From NCBI RefSeq assembly GCF_008367235.1, contig NZ_VTZS01000001.1, forward strand, positions 1 through 64,000: a DNA stretch of 64,000 nt, written 5' to 3'. Position 1 is the first letter of the stretch, and every line of letters begins with the position of its first letter. Shown piece by piece: positions 41,553 to 50,491 of this stretch. The stretch is from Pareuzebyella sediminis (lineage in GTDB: Bacteria > Bacteroidota > Bacteroidia > Flavobacteriales > Flavobacteriaceae). The position numbers and the translations under genes are program-made. The notes under the pieces were generated by a model that saw only the letters and a list, made by a program, of their open reading frames with translations, did no database searches and was not told where the DNA came from.

Positions 41553-43085
41553 TCAAACCTTCTCTTTAATATAATCGGATAAACGCAACGAGAGGGCTAC
41601 CAAGGTCAATGTTGGGTTGGGCGCCCCGGAGGTGGTGTAGCATCCCGAACCGGCCACATAAAGATTTGAAATCCCATGCACTTGGCAATTTGGATCTACT
41701 ACTCCTTTTTTTGGGGTATCGCTCATTCGAGTGGTGCCCATATGATGCCATCCGGCATTGAGATCATCGGGCCACGCGGTATCGTCCTCATCACGTAAGA
41801 ATTCGTTGAGCCGTACACGGCCCAGATTCGAAAGCCCCATTTGTCGGCCCAACAATTGATAGATTCTTCGTATGCTTCGCTTATCTAGTGCTGTAAGCTC
41901 CCAATTAAGTTTTGTTTTGGGTACCCCTAATTCGTCCTTTTCAGAAAGTAGGGTAACCCTTGAATTGGGGTTTGGCGCTTGCTCGATACGCGTATGCAAG
42001 GTAAATGCCCTTGAAATGCTACCCTCGGTAATTTTTTCTGCCGCGGCACGTGCATCTGCAATATCGTTCCAAAAGTTTTCCGCTGATTTTCTGGGATCTT
42101 CATTGTTCCATAGATCCATTTCCGATTTGAGGCTTCTTCCCAAGGTAAGGGGAAAGAGAGAAACCGTACCATTCAAAATTTGGTTTTCACGTTGTGACTT
42201 CTCGGTGATGGCCAGTTCTGCACGCACTTCGGTATCGGAACTCCAAGTGTATAGTTTTGTCGGAAAGGGTTTGAATAACCATAATTCTGCCGATGCGTGT
42301 TCTAGGTGCTCCATAAAATAACGCCCAACGAGGTCATTGTCGTTCCCTAAACCCTGTGAGGTCTGAGTTCGAGATGCCAATAAAAGTCTGGCATTTTGAA
42401 TGGCTCCACAGGCTAAAATAAATTGTTTTGCCCTTATCTTACACGTTTTTCCACTATGGTTCTTTGCTACGACTTCATGTATTTTCGTAAGGTTTTCATT
42501 GCCAAGGATATCGACTACATTGGCGTAAGTATAGAGATGTACACTTTTTGAATTGATAATAGTTTCAGCATATAAGGAGTTGAAACGCGCCTCACTGAAT
42601 TGCCAAAGTTTATTCCAGACCACGTTTTCATCTACGGGAAACGGAATCAAACCGGGAATTTTCGCTTTCCAACTTTCGAAATCATAGTTGTAGGGGCCTA
42701 ATTCTAAGGTACGGTGGGCCCTTGAGTAGAACGGATCAAGCGCTTCCCTAGAAATGGGCCATCCACTGTGGGGAACCCAGTCCCTTTCTTGAAAATCAAT
42801 GGGGTCATATGGCGAACACATACCTGCCCAATGACCAGTCGTTCCTCCAAAATAGTGTAACCGCGTCGATTGTAGGGGGTAGTATTTCTGTCCTGTTGTT
42901 TCCCCGGAATAGAGGCTTTGAACATCCTTATCGTATTCGAATCCCCCCCCTTCAAGAAGAATCACTTTTTTTTTGGAATCGATCCATTCGAGGGCAATGC
43001 TTATACCGGCCGTACCGGCCCCAATAATACATACGTCTCCTTCTATAATTGAATCGTCCTCAAGTTTTCTTGCGTCAATATGCAT
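41553..43085 (-). CDS. GMC-family FAD-dependent oxidoreductase
   Basis: A 510-residue flavoprotein of the glucose-methanol-choline group. The N-terminal dinucleotide site is VCIIGAGTAGISIALEW (GxGxxG near 22-27). The C-terminal substrate/flavin half carries the catalytic His in GWHHMGTTRMS (near 450) and GAPNPTLTLVAL at the end. It lacks a signal peptide of its own, but such large subunits can be carried out through the twin-arginine path by a partner. Six bases upstream lies a small gene resembling the gluconate-2-dehydrogenase subunit 3 family, as in the glucoside-3-dehydrogenase and gluconate dehydrogenase complexes. A sugar or polyol dehydrogenase role is likely, substrate unknown. Confidence 0.9.
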   Translation of the reverse strand: MHIDARKLEDDSIIEGDVCIIGAGTAGISIALEWIDSKKKVILLEGGGFEYDKDVQSLYSGETTGQKYYPLQSTRLHYFGGTTGHWAGMCSPYDPIDFQERDWVPHSGWPISREALDPFYSRAHRTLELGPYNYDFESWKAKIPGLIPFPVDENVVWNKLWQFSEARFNSLYAETIINSKSVHLYTYANVVDILGNENLTKIHEVVAKNHSGKTCKIRAKQFILACGAIQNARLLLASRTQTSQGLGNDNDLVGRYFMEHLEHASAELWLFKPFPTKLYTWSSDTEVRAELAITEKSQRENQILNGTVSLFPLTLGRSLKSEMDLWNNEDPRKSAENFWNDIADARAAAEKITEGSISRAFTLHTRIEQAPNPNSRVTLLSEKDELGVPKTKLNWELTALDKRSIRRIYQLLGRQMGLSNLGRVRLNEFLRDEDDTAWPDDLNAGWHHMGTTRMSDTPKKGVVDPNCQVHGISNLYVAGSGCYTTSGAPNPTLTLVALSLRLSDYIKEKV

Positions 43086-43091
43086 GTATGA

Positions 43092-43472
43092 TTATTGGAT
43101 TTCGGTCAACGTAAATAATGCACATTGACGAGCTTCGGTTCTTGATAATAACCATCCATCTATGGTTACGATTCTTTTTTCTTGGTAGTCTTTTTCGATT
43201 TTTAAGGCTAAGGTCTCGTCAATATTATTCATTTTTGGAGATTGCCCCTCCAATAGTAAATCTATTAATTTTCTTTGGCTATTTTCTATGGGATATTTAT
43301 CAAGATACTCTTGACCTATAAAAACCATAGTAGGCCGGTCCCAGATTGAAGTAAGTGTTTTTGGAAAAAAAAGAGACACGTCATACACCGGTTTGGTAAG
43401 ATAGTACCATGAAGGTATCGCCACAGCGGCGACTCCTAGGCTTGTCAATCCGATAAAATAGTTGCGCTTCAT
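43092..43472 (-). CDS. Small partner of the GMC oxidoreductase (gluconate 2-dehydrogenase subunit 3-like)
   Basis: A 126-residue protein with one N-terminal hydrophobic segment (IGLTSLGVAAVAIPSWYYL, about 8-26) preceded by KR rather than RR, so an atypical Tat signal or a membrane anchor. The C-terminal IDGWLLSRTEARQCALFTLTE is the end typical of small subunits of sorbitol/fructose/gluconate dehydrogenases. It lies six bases before the GMC gene and probably carries or anchors it in the periplasm. The family call is based on size, C-terminus and neighbour. Confidence 0.6.
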   Translation of the reverse strand: MKRNYFIGLTSLGVAAVAIPSWYYLTKPVYDVSLFFPKTLTSIWDRPTMVFIGQEYLDKYPIENSQRKLIDLLLEGQSPKMNNIDETLALKIEKDYQEKRIVTIDGWLLSRTEARQCALFTLTEIQ

Positions 43473-43578
43473 TTCTTAAATGTAACCACTTTTTTAATAT
43501 AAAAACAAATTTTACCAGTCATCGGCATATTTACCTGGGTTCAGCCGTTATGGGGCTAAAAAGCAATGGGCCGAAATG

Positions 43579-44589
43579 CTACTTATTTCTCAGATACATT
43601 TTTTCGAGGTCTATCTTAACTTTGTAAATTTTGCTTATCCCGTTTTCCCCATGGTTCAAATATTGCTTGAGTTCCTCGATATTTTTGAAATCCTTCATGA
43701 CGAGGCTATTTCTTTTACTAGTGAAATAAAGTGTTTTATTTACCTCATCATAGTAAGGACAGTATTCCATATATTTTGAGTTTATAGGGGCTCCGACATT
43801 ATGAGCTGGTTCCCAATGACCGGAGGCATTTTTTCGGGATATATAGAGATCTCCACTTCCAAGACCGTCTTCAGTATTGTATTTGGTATAGATCAAGAAG
43901 CTTTCGTCGTGGGCTATAAAGGCATTGAACTCATAACCGCCACTATTGATATTTTTGTTTAGAAGTTGTGGGGCGTCGTAACCTTTTCCATTCCATTTCG
44001 CAAAATAAATATCGTCTTTTCCCATACCTTTCGGGGCATCCAAGGTAAAATATAAATTATTATTGTTACTAAGTGCAGGATAGAATTCATCAAGACTGGT
44101 ATTTATAGCGGGGCCTAAATTGATTGGCTCCGACCAAGGCCCTTTTTTGGAACTTCTTGTCACATACCAGATATCGAAGTTCTTTTCTTCAACCGCATGG
44201 GTATCCCGAGGGCGATTCGATACAAAAAAAAGCTTTTTTTCATCCACCGATAAAAAGGGTTCGAGATAGCTGTGCCCATCGTTGAAGGAAAGCAACTCGG
44301 GGGACGACCATTGCCCATTTTTCTTGCACATGCGAACAATTTGTGATAGGGATCCAGACACATCTTGAATTGTAAAAAAAGCTTCGTTGGCATCTTTGGA
44401 TAACGCAAGATCGCGGATGCTTACAAAATCATCAAGTCCATCATGAAACGTTTCAATCACAAGGCTATCTTGAGCCACCACTTGTAAAGAAAATGCCATT
44501 ATAGCTAAAACCCTAAAGGAAAACCTTAAAAAATTTCTATCCACTGGTATCTGAATTTGTCGGTCTTTATGAGCTATCCGATTCTGCAC
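43579..44589 (-). CDS. PD40 beta-propeller secreted protein
   Basis: A 336-residue protein with an N-terminal hydrophobic stretch (FLRFSFRVLAIMAFSLQVVAQ, about 20-40) that may be a signal peptide with a long basic lead; a later ATG (MAFSLQ) would shorten it. Repeats of the TolB/PD40 type follow: EPFLSVDEKKLFFVSNRP, DEFYPALSNNNNLYFTLD, EFNAFIAHDESFLIYTKY and EYCPYYDEVNKTLYFTSKR (about 100-310). It is a propeller with no visible catalytic motif. Genes of this kind in Bacteroidota are envelope proteins of unknown job. It lies 106 bases upstream of the GMC pair, same strand. Confidence 0.65.
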   Translation of the reverse strand: MQNRIAHKDRQIQIPVDRNFLRFSFRVLAIMAFSLQVVAQDSLVIETFHDGLDDFVSIRDLALSKDANEAFFTIQDVSGSLSQIVRMCKKNGQWSSPELLSFNDGHSYLEPFLSVDEKKLFFVSNRPRDTHAVEEKNFDIWYVTRSSKKGPWSEPINLGPAINTSLDEFYPALSNNNNLYFTLDAPKGMGKDDIYFAKWNGKGYDAPQLLNKNINSGGYEFNAFIAHDESFLIYTKYNTEDGLGSGDLYISRKNASGHWEPAHNVGAPINSKYMEYCPYYDEVNKTLYFTSKRNSLVMKDFKNIEELKQYLNHGENGISKIYKVKIDLEKMYLRNK

Positions 44590-44684
44590 GAAATCAGAGT
44601 AACCTAAGGGAGGAAAAATAGCTCAAAATAAACGTGCGAAGGTCTATGGAAGGTTGAATTCATTTATATTTTGTTCAGAGCATA

Positions 44685-44915
44685 TCAATCTAAGCTATTG
44701 AATTCCTCACGTTTTTCATCCATCCATTTTTTCATGGCTTCTGGCGATTGCATCAATTGTTGCATTGCTTCCATGGCCTTAAGATGCGCTTCGTCTTTTT
44801 GTTCAAACATTTGCATCGCATGGTTTTGGCTCATGGCCGCTATGTCATCAAAAGTAGCGGCCTCAAATTCTCGGTCGCATGCACCTCCCAACTGTTTACA
44901 TGTCATTTTTTTCAT
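44685..44915 (-). CDS. DUF1059-like small protein
   Basis: A 76-residue cytoplasmic protein starting MKKMTCKQLGGACDREFEAATFDDIAAMS, the DUF1059 pattern with two Cys (C6 and C13) and an acidic helical tail rich in methionine (10 of 76 residues, for example AMEAMQQLMQSPEAMKKWM). It may bind metal through the Cys pair. Function is unknown. Confidence 0.72.
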   Translation of the reverse strand: MKKMTCKQLGGACDREFEAATFDDIAAMSQNHAMQMFEQKDEAHLKAMEAMQQLMQSPEAMKKWMDEKREEFNSLD

Positions 44916-45092
44916 GGTATGGTTTGTTGTTGTTTACCATTTTAATCTATCCTTGGGGGTAGGTTATAATTTGAATTTAGTGAATTTGTTTGAAAACGCT
45001 TCGAATATAGCTCTTTCAGGGGAATTTTTTTCGACTCAGGGTCGGAACGGTAGTCTTGAAAATAAGGTCGCCTTCTGTGCGATGATTCTGTT

Positions 45093-45494
45093 TTAAGTGT
45101 TTTTTTTTGATAATGAGGTCAAGACCTGAAGGGCTTTGTCCGCATCTTTTTTAGCGACGAAAATATGATCGTGATAATAGCCTGCAATCACGTTGCAGCT
45201 TATCTGGTTCGTGGTCAATTCTTTTGAAACTAATGCTGTTAGGCCTACGGCTTGTAGCGAAGAATGAACTTCAAGCGTTATCCAAGAGGCTATAAAATCA
45301 TATTCAAGATGAAGTTGATCAGCCTTTTTCCGGTCGATTACAATGGTGATACCTTCCTTTTCCTTAAACTCGCAGAGGGTATCCCTACGGGATATAATTT
45401 CTAAATCTTTGATGGAGGCAAACACATATTCTCCTTTATTGAGCTTAGGATTCAAACCTTTTACCAATTGTGAAAGCTTCTTCTCGCCCTTCAT
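45093..45494 (-). CDS. ACT-domain protein
   Basis: A 133-residue protein with an N-terminal [22 protein letters not shown] and a C-terminal ACT-type fold (about 65-130: [55 protein letters not shown]), like small ACT-domain proteins of Bacteroidota and DUF2241-type proteins. ACT folds bind amino acids. No enzyme domain is fused. The gene overlaps the next upstream gene (45491-45733) by four bases, so the two are translated together. Confidence 0.7.
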   Translation of the reverse strand: MKGEKKLSQLVKGLNPKLNKGEYVFASIKDLEIISRRDTLCEFKEKEGITIVIDRKKADQLHLEYDFIASWITLEVHSSLQAVGLTALVSKELTTNQISCNVIAGYYHDHIFVAKKDADKALQVLTSLSKKNT

Positions 45495-45733
45495 GTTGTT
45501 TTTTTAAAATAGTTGATGAGTGCAATGAAAGACACTAAACTCCATACACCTTCCAAAATGACAAAAGGGAGGTACTTCATCATGATGGAAGCTAGACAGG
45601 CTAAGCCAGCTCCCAAAAGATTCAATAGTATAAAAGTCAAATCGGTACGTTGTAGCTTTCCCATCACATTTAAGATATAGGCCATAAGTATCTGGAGTAC
45701 CCCTAGAAAGCCTATCCAATCTATGAGGTTCAT
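45491..45733 (-). CDS. CBU_0592-like small membrane protein
   Basis: An 80-residue protein with three hydrophobic helices ([36 protein letters not shown] and [18 protein letters not shown]). It resembles the CBU_0592 family of small membrane proteins, which have no known function. The ATG at 45733 (MNLIDW) is preferred; an in-frame ATG at 45760 adds nine non-conserved residues. Its 3' end overlaps the start of the ACT gene by four bases. Confidence 0.62.
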   Translation of the reverse strand: MNLIDWIGFLGVLQILMAYILNVMGKLQRTDLTFILLNLLGAGLACLASIMMKYLPFVILEGVWSLVSFIALINYFKKTT

Positions 45734-45997
45734 ATTTGACGGGAATTGGGGTAAGTACAAACCATTCTAAATAGGGCCCTTGAGACTATATTTTCTTCAT
45801 CTTTCATTTAGAAATGCTTTTGGCATTTAATCAATTTTATTTTTAACCGTCGGGGTAAAAAGGGGCTTACTGAAGTTCTTATACAGGGAATCTTATTTTT
45901 TAGGGGTCGTTCCTGTCTTGCTGAGTTCTAAAAAAATCACCCTTAAACTTGAATGAAATATTTTGTACTTCAGATCTACCTATGGTCGGTATCCCCA

Positions 45998-46876
45998 TTA
46001 TTTCTTTTTGATTCGTTTCCAAATTGACAGTAGGGCTTTTACGATCAATAAGGTCAACCCTCCGACAATAAGACCGACTACGAATTCTTTTAGGATAGAT
46101 GGCAATTGAGGAACAAACTCATGTAAAAAATGAATATTGTGCACGAATATTCCACCAGCTACTAACATCAAGGCGATAGTGCCTATTACCGATAACCCTT
46201 TAATGACATACGGAAGAGCGTTCACCAGAAGATTCCCAACAGTATCCGAAAAGCTCTTGTCTTCATCGTTTAGATTGATAAGTTTCAACCCGAAATCATC
46301 CATTCTTACAATGAGGGCTACTATGCCATAAACACCTACCGTAGCGACTATGGCGATGACCGAGACGACAAGGATCTGAACCCATAAATTCTCCTTTACA
46401 ACAGTACCTAAGGCAATAATCACAATTTCGACGGACAGAATGAAATCTGTAACGATAGCCGATTTGATTTTTTCCTTTTCCTTTTCCAGAATTTCTTCCT
46501 CAGAGAGGTTCTCGAATTTTATTTCTTCAGTGCTATGGGCATGGGGTACGAAAAACTCATATATTTTTTCCGCTCCCTCATAGGCTAAATAAATACCTCC
46601 CAGCAATAAGATTACCGTTATGACCACGGGTAGGAAGGCGCTCAATAGAAGAGCAATGGGCACTATAATGAGCTTGTTGATAAACGACCCTTTGGTTATG
46701 GCCCATAGTACAGGAATTTCACGGGAAGAAACAAATCCTGATGATTTCTCGGCGTTGACGGCAAGGTCATCACCAAGAATACCAGCCGTTTTTTTAGCAG
46801 CAACTTTGCTCATTGTTGCTACATCGTCCATAAGGGTAGCAATATCATCTAGCAAAGCAAAAAAACCTGAAGCCAT
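45998..46876 (-). CDS. DUF808 family membrane protein (YedI-like)
   Basis: A 292-residue inner-membrane protein with a soluble N-terminus (ASGFFALLDDIATLMDDVATMSKVAAKKTAGILGDDLAVNA, the DUF808 signature) and about six helices. DUF808/YedI proteins are widespread and of unknown function. Length and start fit the family. It stands alone between 237- and 122-base gaps. Confidence 0.82.
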   Translation of the reverse strand: MASGFFALLDDIATLMDDVATMSKVAAKKTAGILGDDLAVNAEKSSGFVSSREIPVLWAITKGSFINKLIIVPIALLLSAFLPVVITVILLLGGIYLAYEGAEKIYEFFVPHAHSTEEIKFENLSEEEILEKEKEKIKSAIVTDFILSVEIVIIALGTVVKENLWVQILVVSVIAIVATVGVYGIVALIVRMDDFGLKLINLNDEDKSFSDTVGNLLVNALPYVIKGLSVIGTIALMLVAGGIFVHNIHFLHEFVPQLPSILKEFVVGLIVGGLTLLIVKALLSIWKRIKKK

Positions 46877-46998
46877 TTAGGTGCAGTTTTTGAGTAAGGG
46901 AACAGCAATTTTCAAATCTCGATAAAAATAGTTCTCCGCATTAACCTGAAGCTAAAAATTGCGAACTTAATTCGTTACGTTTGTTTTTAGGTAGCCGA

Positions 46999-48081
46999 CT
47001 ACTGTAGGTTCAAAAAATCAGCTACGTTATTATAGTAAACCTTTTCCAGAATATCTTTGGACAAACCGATGCCTACGTTCTTTTGTCTTCTTATTTCTAC
47101 AGAATCAGAGGTACTCAGGTATTTCCAAAGTATTTCATATTCCGAATCAAGATTCGCCCGTTCTTGATTAAGTTCGGTGGTGGATAATGAATCTTTTGGG
47201 GTATTGTTGCCGTAATCTGTACCAAAGAAAATACGGTCTTGGTATTTTTCAAAGAAAGCCTTGACTTTTTTGGAATCCTGACTGGCGAGGTCACCGAAAC
47301 GTGCTGCAGGTTCGACACGAATGTTCGGAAATTTATCCAGCCGTTCCGCAACCATATCGACATTGTGTGACATACTGCCCGTATGGGCACAAAGGATTTG
47401 AAGATCAGGATTTTTTTCGATCCAATGGTCTCTTGCTGCCATAATCGTCTCGTATTTAGGAATTTCAGGATGCTGATACGCATGGTATTGCGGATGCTCA
47501 CTATAATAACCGTAATGGGGGTTGTTGGGGTCGTCCAAAGGACGCCATGCTTGAATGGGCTCACCTATATGGGCCATTACCGGTATTCCCTCCTCCGTTA
47601 AAAAATCCCAGATGGGCTGAAGCCGATCGTCGTCTATTTGTATGAAACTTCCAGAAGCGTCTTTCGTAACCATCCCGAAATTTTTCCATACTTTGACCAT
47701 TATGGCTCCTTGTTCAATTTCCGTTTTCAAACGGGCAATTTGTTTTTCTGCAAAATCGGGGGCATCGATACCAACACCAATCAGCGATGAACAGAGGTAG
47801 AAAAGTTCAGGGCGTGCATTCGCCAAAGCAACATAGTTGTCCCAACTTCTTCTAATTTCGGTAGCATCTTGATGCGCGACATCGACCAGTATGGCTTGCA
47901 TGTTCCATTCATCAAAAAACTCGGGAAAATAATCGCGATCATATTGAAAATGGGAGTGGACATCGATTTTTCTAATTTCGTTCTTGCCGAGGGGTTGGTT
48001 TTCGACGGTTTCTTTTTCGGGGCTTGACTTACAGGCCGCAAAACCGATTAGTGCAGATAAGACATAGACAATTTTTCGCAT
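46999..48081 (-). CDS. Amidohydrolase-family lipoprotein
   Basis: A 360-residue predicted metal-dependent hydrolase. A longer frame begins at 48204 and overlaps the DUF349 gene, but the ATG at 48081 starts a clean lipoprotein signal (MRKIVYVLSALIGFAAC, Cys 17), so it is preferred. The TIM-barrel of the amidohydrolase_2 type shows DVHSHFQYD near 40, MAHIGEPIQAW near 165, LCAHTGSMSHN near 235 and FGTDYG near 305. The HxH, two His and the Asp of the family are all present. Substrates of the family include lactones, orotate-like rings and decarboxylated acids; the one here is unknown. It should act in the periplasm or at the cell surface. Confidence 0.8.
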   Translation of the reverse strand: MRKIVYVLSALIGFAACKSSPEKETVENQPLGKNEIRKIDVHSHFQYDRDYFPEFFDEWNMQAILVDVAHQDATEIRRSWDNYVALANARPELFYLCSSLIGVGIDAPDFAEKQIARLKTEIEQGAIMVKVWKNFGMVTKDASGSFIQIDDDRLQPIWDFLTEEGIPVMAHIGEPIQAWRPLDDPNNPHYGYYSEHPQYHAYQHPEIPKYETIMAARDHWIEKNPDLQILCAHTGSMSHNVDMVAERLDKFPNIRVEPAARFGDLASQDSKKVKAFFEKYQDRIFFGTDYGNNTPKDSLSTTELNQERANLDSEYEILWKYLSTSDSVEIRRQKNVGIGLSKDILEKVYYNNVADFLNLQ

Positions 48082-48166
48082 GGTGTTGGTTTTATAAGGC
48101 TTTTGGCCGCTTCGGAAGCTATTTAGGCATCCGTACCGAGAAAAGCCGGTTATTCGTATTAGTGTA

Positions 48167-50299
48167 TTAAGTTTCAGTTGTTCCCTCAGTTTGCCCTTCA
48201 TCATCCGTGTTATTCTCCTCTTCTTTGTGAAGTGTGTTTTCCATGATGTTGAGCTTTTTCAATTTAGCTTTCCAGGTGGCTAAAGATGCTTTGTGGCTTT
48301 CCACTTTGTTGATGACTTCTTTTACCAAGGGATTATCGCCCGAGGCGTTGGAAAAGAATTGCAAATTGGTCTCCAACTGTATTATTTCACTTTTACTCTC
48401 ATCAATTTTCTTTCTGATAAAACTGCGCTCGTTCTGAAGGGCCCTTTCATTATCTGCGTTCGCCAAACGTTGAATCTTGTTGCCATATTTCATCAATTCG
48501 GCCTCTTGATGCCCTATGTCTAATTTTTTGAAAAGGGCATCCAATATTTTATTGAACTTTTGATCAATACTTTTTTTCTTGTAGGGCACTCTGCCGTATG
48601 ACCGGTATTCACTGATGTATTCCTTTACTTTTTTGAGGTCATTCTCCCTTTCCCCCGATAGTTCAAAGCTTTTCAAACGTTCCAAGCAGTCACTTTTCTT
48701 TTCAAAATTGGCCATTTCCTCCTGAAAACCTTTGTTTTTCAGAGCGTGTAGCCTATCAAAATAATGGTTACAGGCGTTTTTGAACTCTTTCCAAATTTTA
48801 TCGGAATATTTGCGAGGTACATGACCTATTTTTTTCCATTCGCCTTGAATGCGTTTCATTTGCGGTGTTACGGTATCCCAGTCCTCACTATCTTTATAGG
48901 AGAGTGCCAACTCTAGCAATTCCCGTTTTTTGTCGAGATTGTCTTGCTGTTCCGATTTTAGGTTTTTGTAATAGGCGTTTTTACTTCGATTAAAATCACG
49001 CACTGCACTTTTAAAGGCTGTCCAAGTTTTATCGCTTTGGCTTCTAGGTACTTTTCCTGCGTTGAAGAAGTCGTCACGTAGTTTTTCGAGCTGTTTTATT
49101 TGTTGTTGCAGTGCTCTATGGCTATTGGCTATGTTTTCGTTAAGGTTTTTAATGGCGGAAATAATTTCCTTCTTTTTTTCGAGATTTTTTTCATACTCCT
49201 TTTCAAGTTCCTTAAAATGGTCTTGGCGTCTTTGATGAAGCACTTTGGTGGCATTACTGAACCGTTCCCAAATCGCCTCGCGATGTTCTTTCCCTACTGG
49301 TCCGATATCTTCTTTCCATACTTTGTGAAGGGTCTGTAATTCGCGAAATACCTTGTTGAGGTCAGGTTCAAGAGCCAAGGCTTCTGCCTGTGCTGCCAAC
49401 TTTTCCTTTTCTTCCAGATTATGTTTAAAATCTAGATCTCTAAGCTCTCGGTTTAAATGTAGAAAATCATAAAAAATCTCAACATGGTGTTGATAGGTTC
49501 GCCATACATCATTATAACTGTTACGGGGTACCGGCCCTGCATTGCGCCATTGCTCTTGAAGGTCTTTAAACGTTTTGTAGGTAGAATTCATATCTTCCTC
49601 CACATTTACCAAGCCCTTTAACTCTTCAATAATGGCCAGACGATTAGTTAGATTGTCCTTTAACTCTTTTTCAAGGTGTTTATAATATTGATTGCGTTTT
49701 TCACGATAATCGGAATAGACTTCGTTGAATTGTCTTTTAGTGACGGAATTATATTTAAAATCGATTTCGTTGCCTCCGCTATTGATAAAGTCTTCTTTCT
49801 TTTGCTCTAAAAAATCTTGAAATTTCTGGTCAAATTCGTACTTGATACCATCCACATGTTTTTTAATGGCCTGCACTTTTTCGTTTCGCACCAATCTTTG
49901 CAATTCTCCGACCAAGTTTTCCATAGACATGGAATGATAATCCAATAGCGGAATGGTATGCCGATGATGGTTGTCATTATCTTCCGCATCTTCGGCATTG
50001 TTGTCATCAATTTCCTCTAGTACATCTTCCCTACCTTCGCTAGGTGTTTCGTCATCTGTACTCCGTTCATTTTCTGGTATGACAGATTTTTTCTTTTCGG
50101 CCGTATCCCCATCTTTTTTGGAAGTATCGATTGCCTCATCTTGTGAGCCTTGGAGGTTGCCCGTATTTTCAGTAGCTGACCCCATTTTTTTATCCTCAAC
50201 TTCGGTTTTTTGCTCCGAGTCGTTGGATGCTTCTGGAGTTTTATTCTTTTTGTCCTCGCTCAATGTATCTTGTATTTGTCGATCCTTTTCTTCCGGCAT
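48167..50299 (-). CDS. DUF349 repeat protein
   Basis: A 710-residue, highly charged cytoplasmic protein. The first 115 residues are acidic and low-complexity (DAEDNDNHHRHTIPLLDYHSMSMENLVGELQ). The rest is a series of about five DUF349 repeats, each with the WxxxGxVP(R) pattern (EQWRNAGPVPRNSYNDVWRTY, KDIGPVGKEHREAIWERF, GKVPRSQSDKTWTAF, KKIGHVPRKYSDKIWKEF, YGRVPYKKKSIDQKF) in long helices. Related proteins in other bacteria bind ribosomes or nucleic acid, but the role is not settled. A near-consensus promoter is upstream. It ends the minus-strand block that starts at OstA. Confidence 0.87.
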   Translation of the reverse strand: MPEEKDRQIQDTLSEDKKNKTPEASNDSEQKTEVEDKKMGSATENTGNLQGSQDEAIDTSKKDGDTAEKKKSVIPENERSTDDETPSEGREDVLEEIDDNNAEDAEDNDNHHRHTIPLLDYHSMSMENLVGELQRLVRNEKVQAIKKHVDGIKYEFDQKFQDFLEQKKEDFINSGGNEIDFKYNSVTKRQFNEVYSDYREKRNQYYKHLEKELKDNLTNRLAIIEELKGLVNVEEDMNSTYKTFKDLQEQWRNAGPVPRNSYNDVWRTYQHHVEIFYDFLHLNRELRDLDFKHNLEEKEKLAAQAEALALEPDLNKVFRELQTLHKVWKEDIGPVGKEHREAIWERFSNATKVLHQRRQDHFKELEKEYEKNLEKKKEIISAIKNLNENIANSHRALQQQIKQLEKLRDDFFNAGKVPRSQSDKTWTAFKSAVRDFNRSKNAYYKNLKSEQQDNLDKKRELLELALSYKDSEDWDTVTPQMKRIQGEWKKIGHVPRKYSDKIWKEFKNACNHYFDRLHALKNKGFQEEMANFEKKSDCLERLKSFELSGERENDLKKVKEYISEYRSYGRVPYKKKSIDQKFNKILDALFKKLDIGHQEAELMKYGNKIQRLANADNERALQNERSFIRKKIDESKSEIIQLETNLQFFSNASGDNPLVKEVINKVESHKASLATWKAKLKKLNIMENTLHKEEENNTDDEGQTEGTTET

Positions 50300-50319
50300 G
50301 TTCAGTTGGTATTGCCATG

Positions 50320-50350
50320 GAAAGATACTAACAACAGCCCGAATGTCAAA
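50320..50350 (-). promoter_or_regulatory. Candidate promoter of the DUF349 gene
   Basis: On the minus strand TTTG (50350-50347), 19 bases, then TATCTTTC (50327-50320), with one mismatch to TAnnTTTG. The ATG at 50299 is 20 bases further on. Confidence 0.45.
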
Positions 50351-50491
50351 GAGTATGGGTGAATTTAAGGTTCAACCGATATGGTTGGGCATAATGCCCG
50401 CTTACGAATTACTCCTGGCTAAGTAATTACGTGAATTATTTCCCTTTTTAGATAATTATTTTGGGTAGTGTTATTTCGGTACTTTTCTGGA

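Noticed and set aside
46999-48204. Longer start of the amidohydrolase at 48204
   Set aside because: It would overlap the DUF349 gene end and place 41 residues before a clear lipoprotein signal that starts at 48081.
49971-50426. 151-residue plus-strand Ser-rich frame opposite the DUF349 N-terminus
   Set aside because: It is the complement of the acidic low-complexity region of the DUF349 protein; composition explains the open frame.
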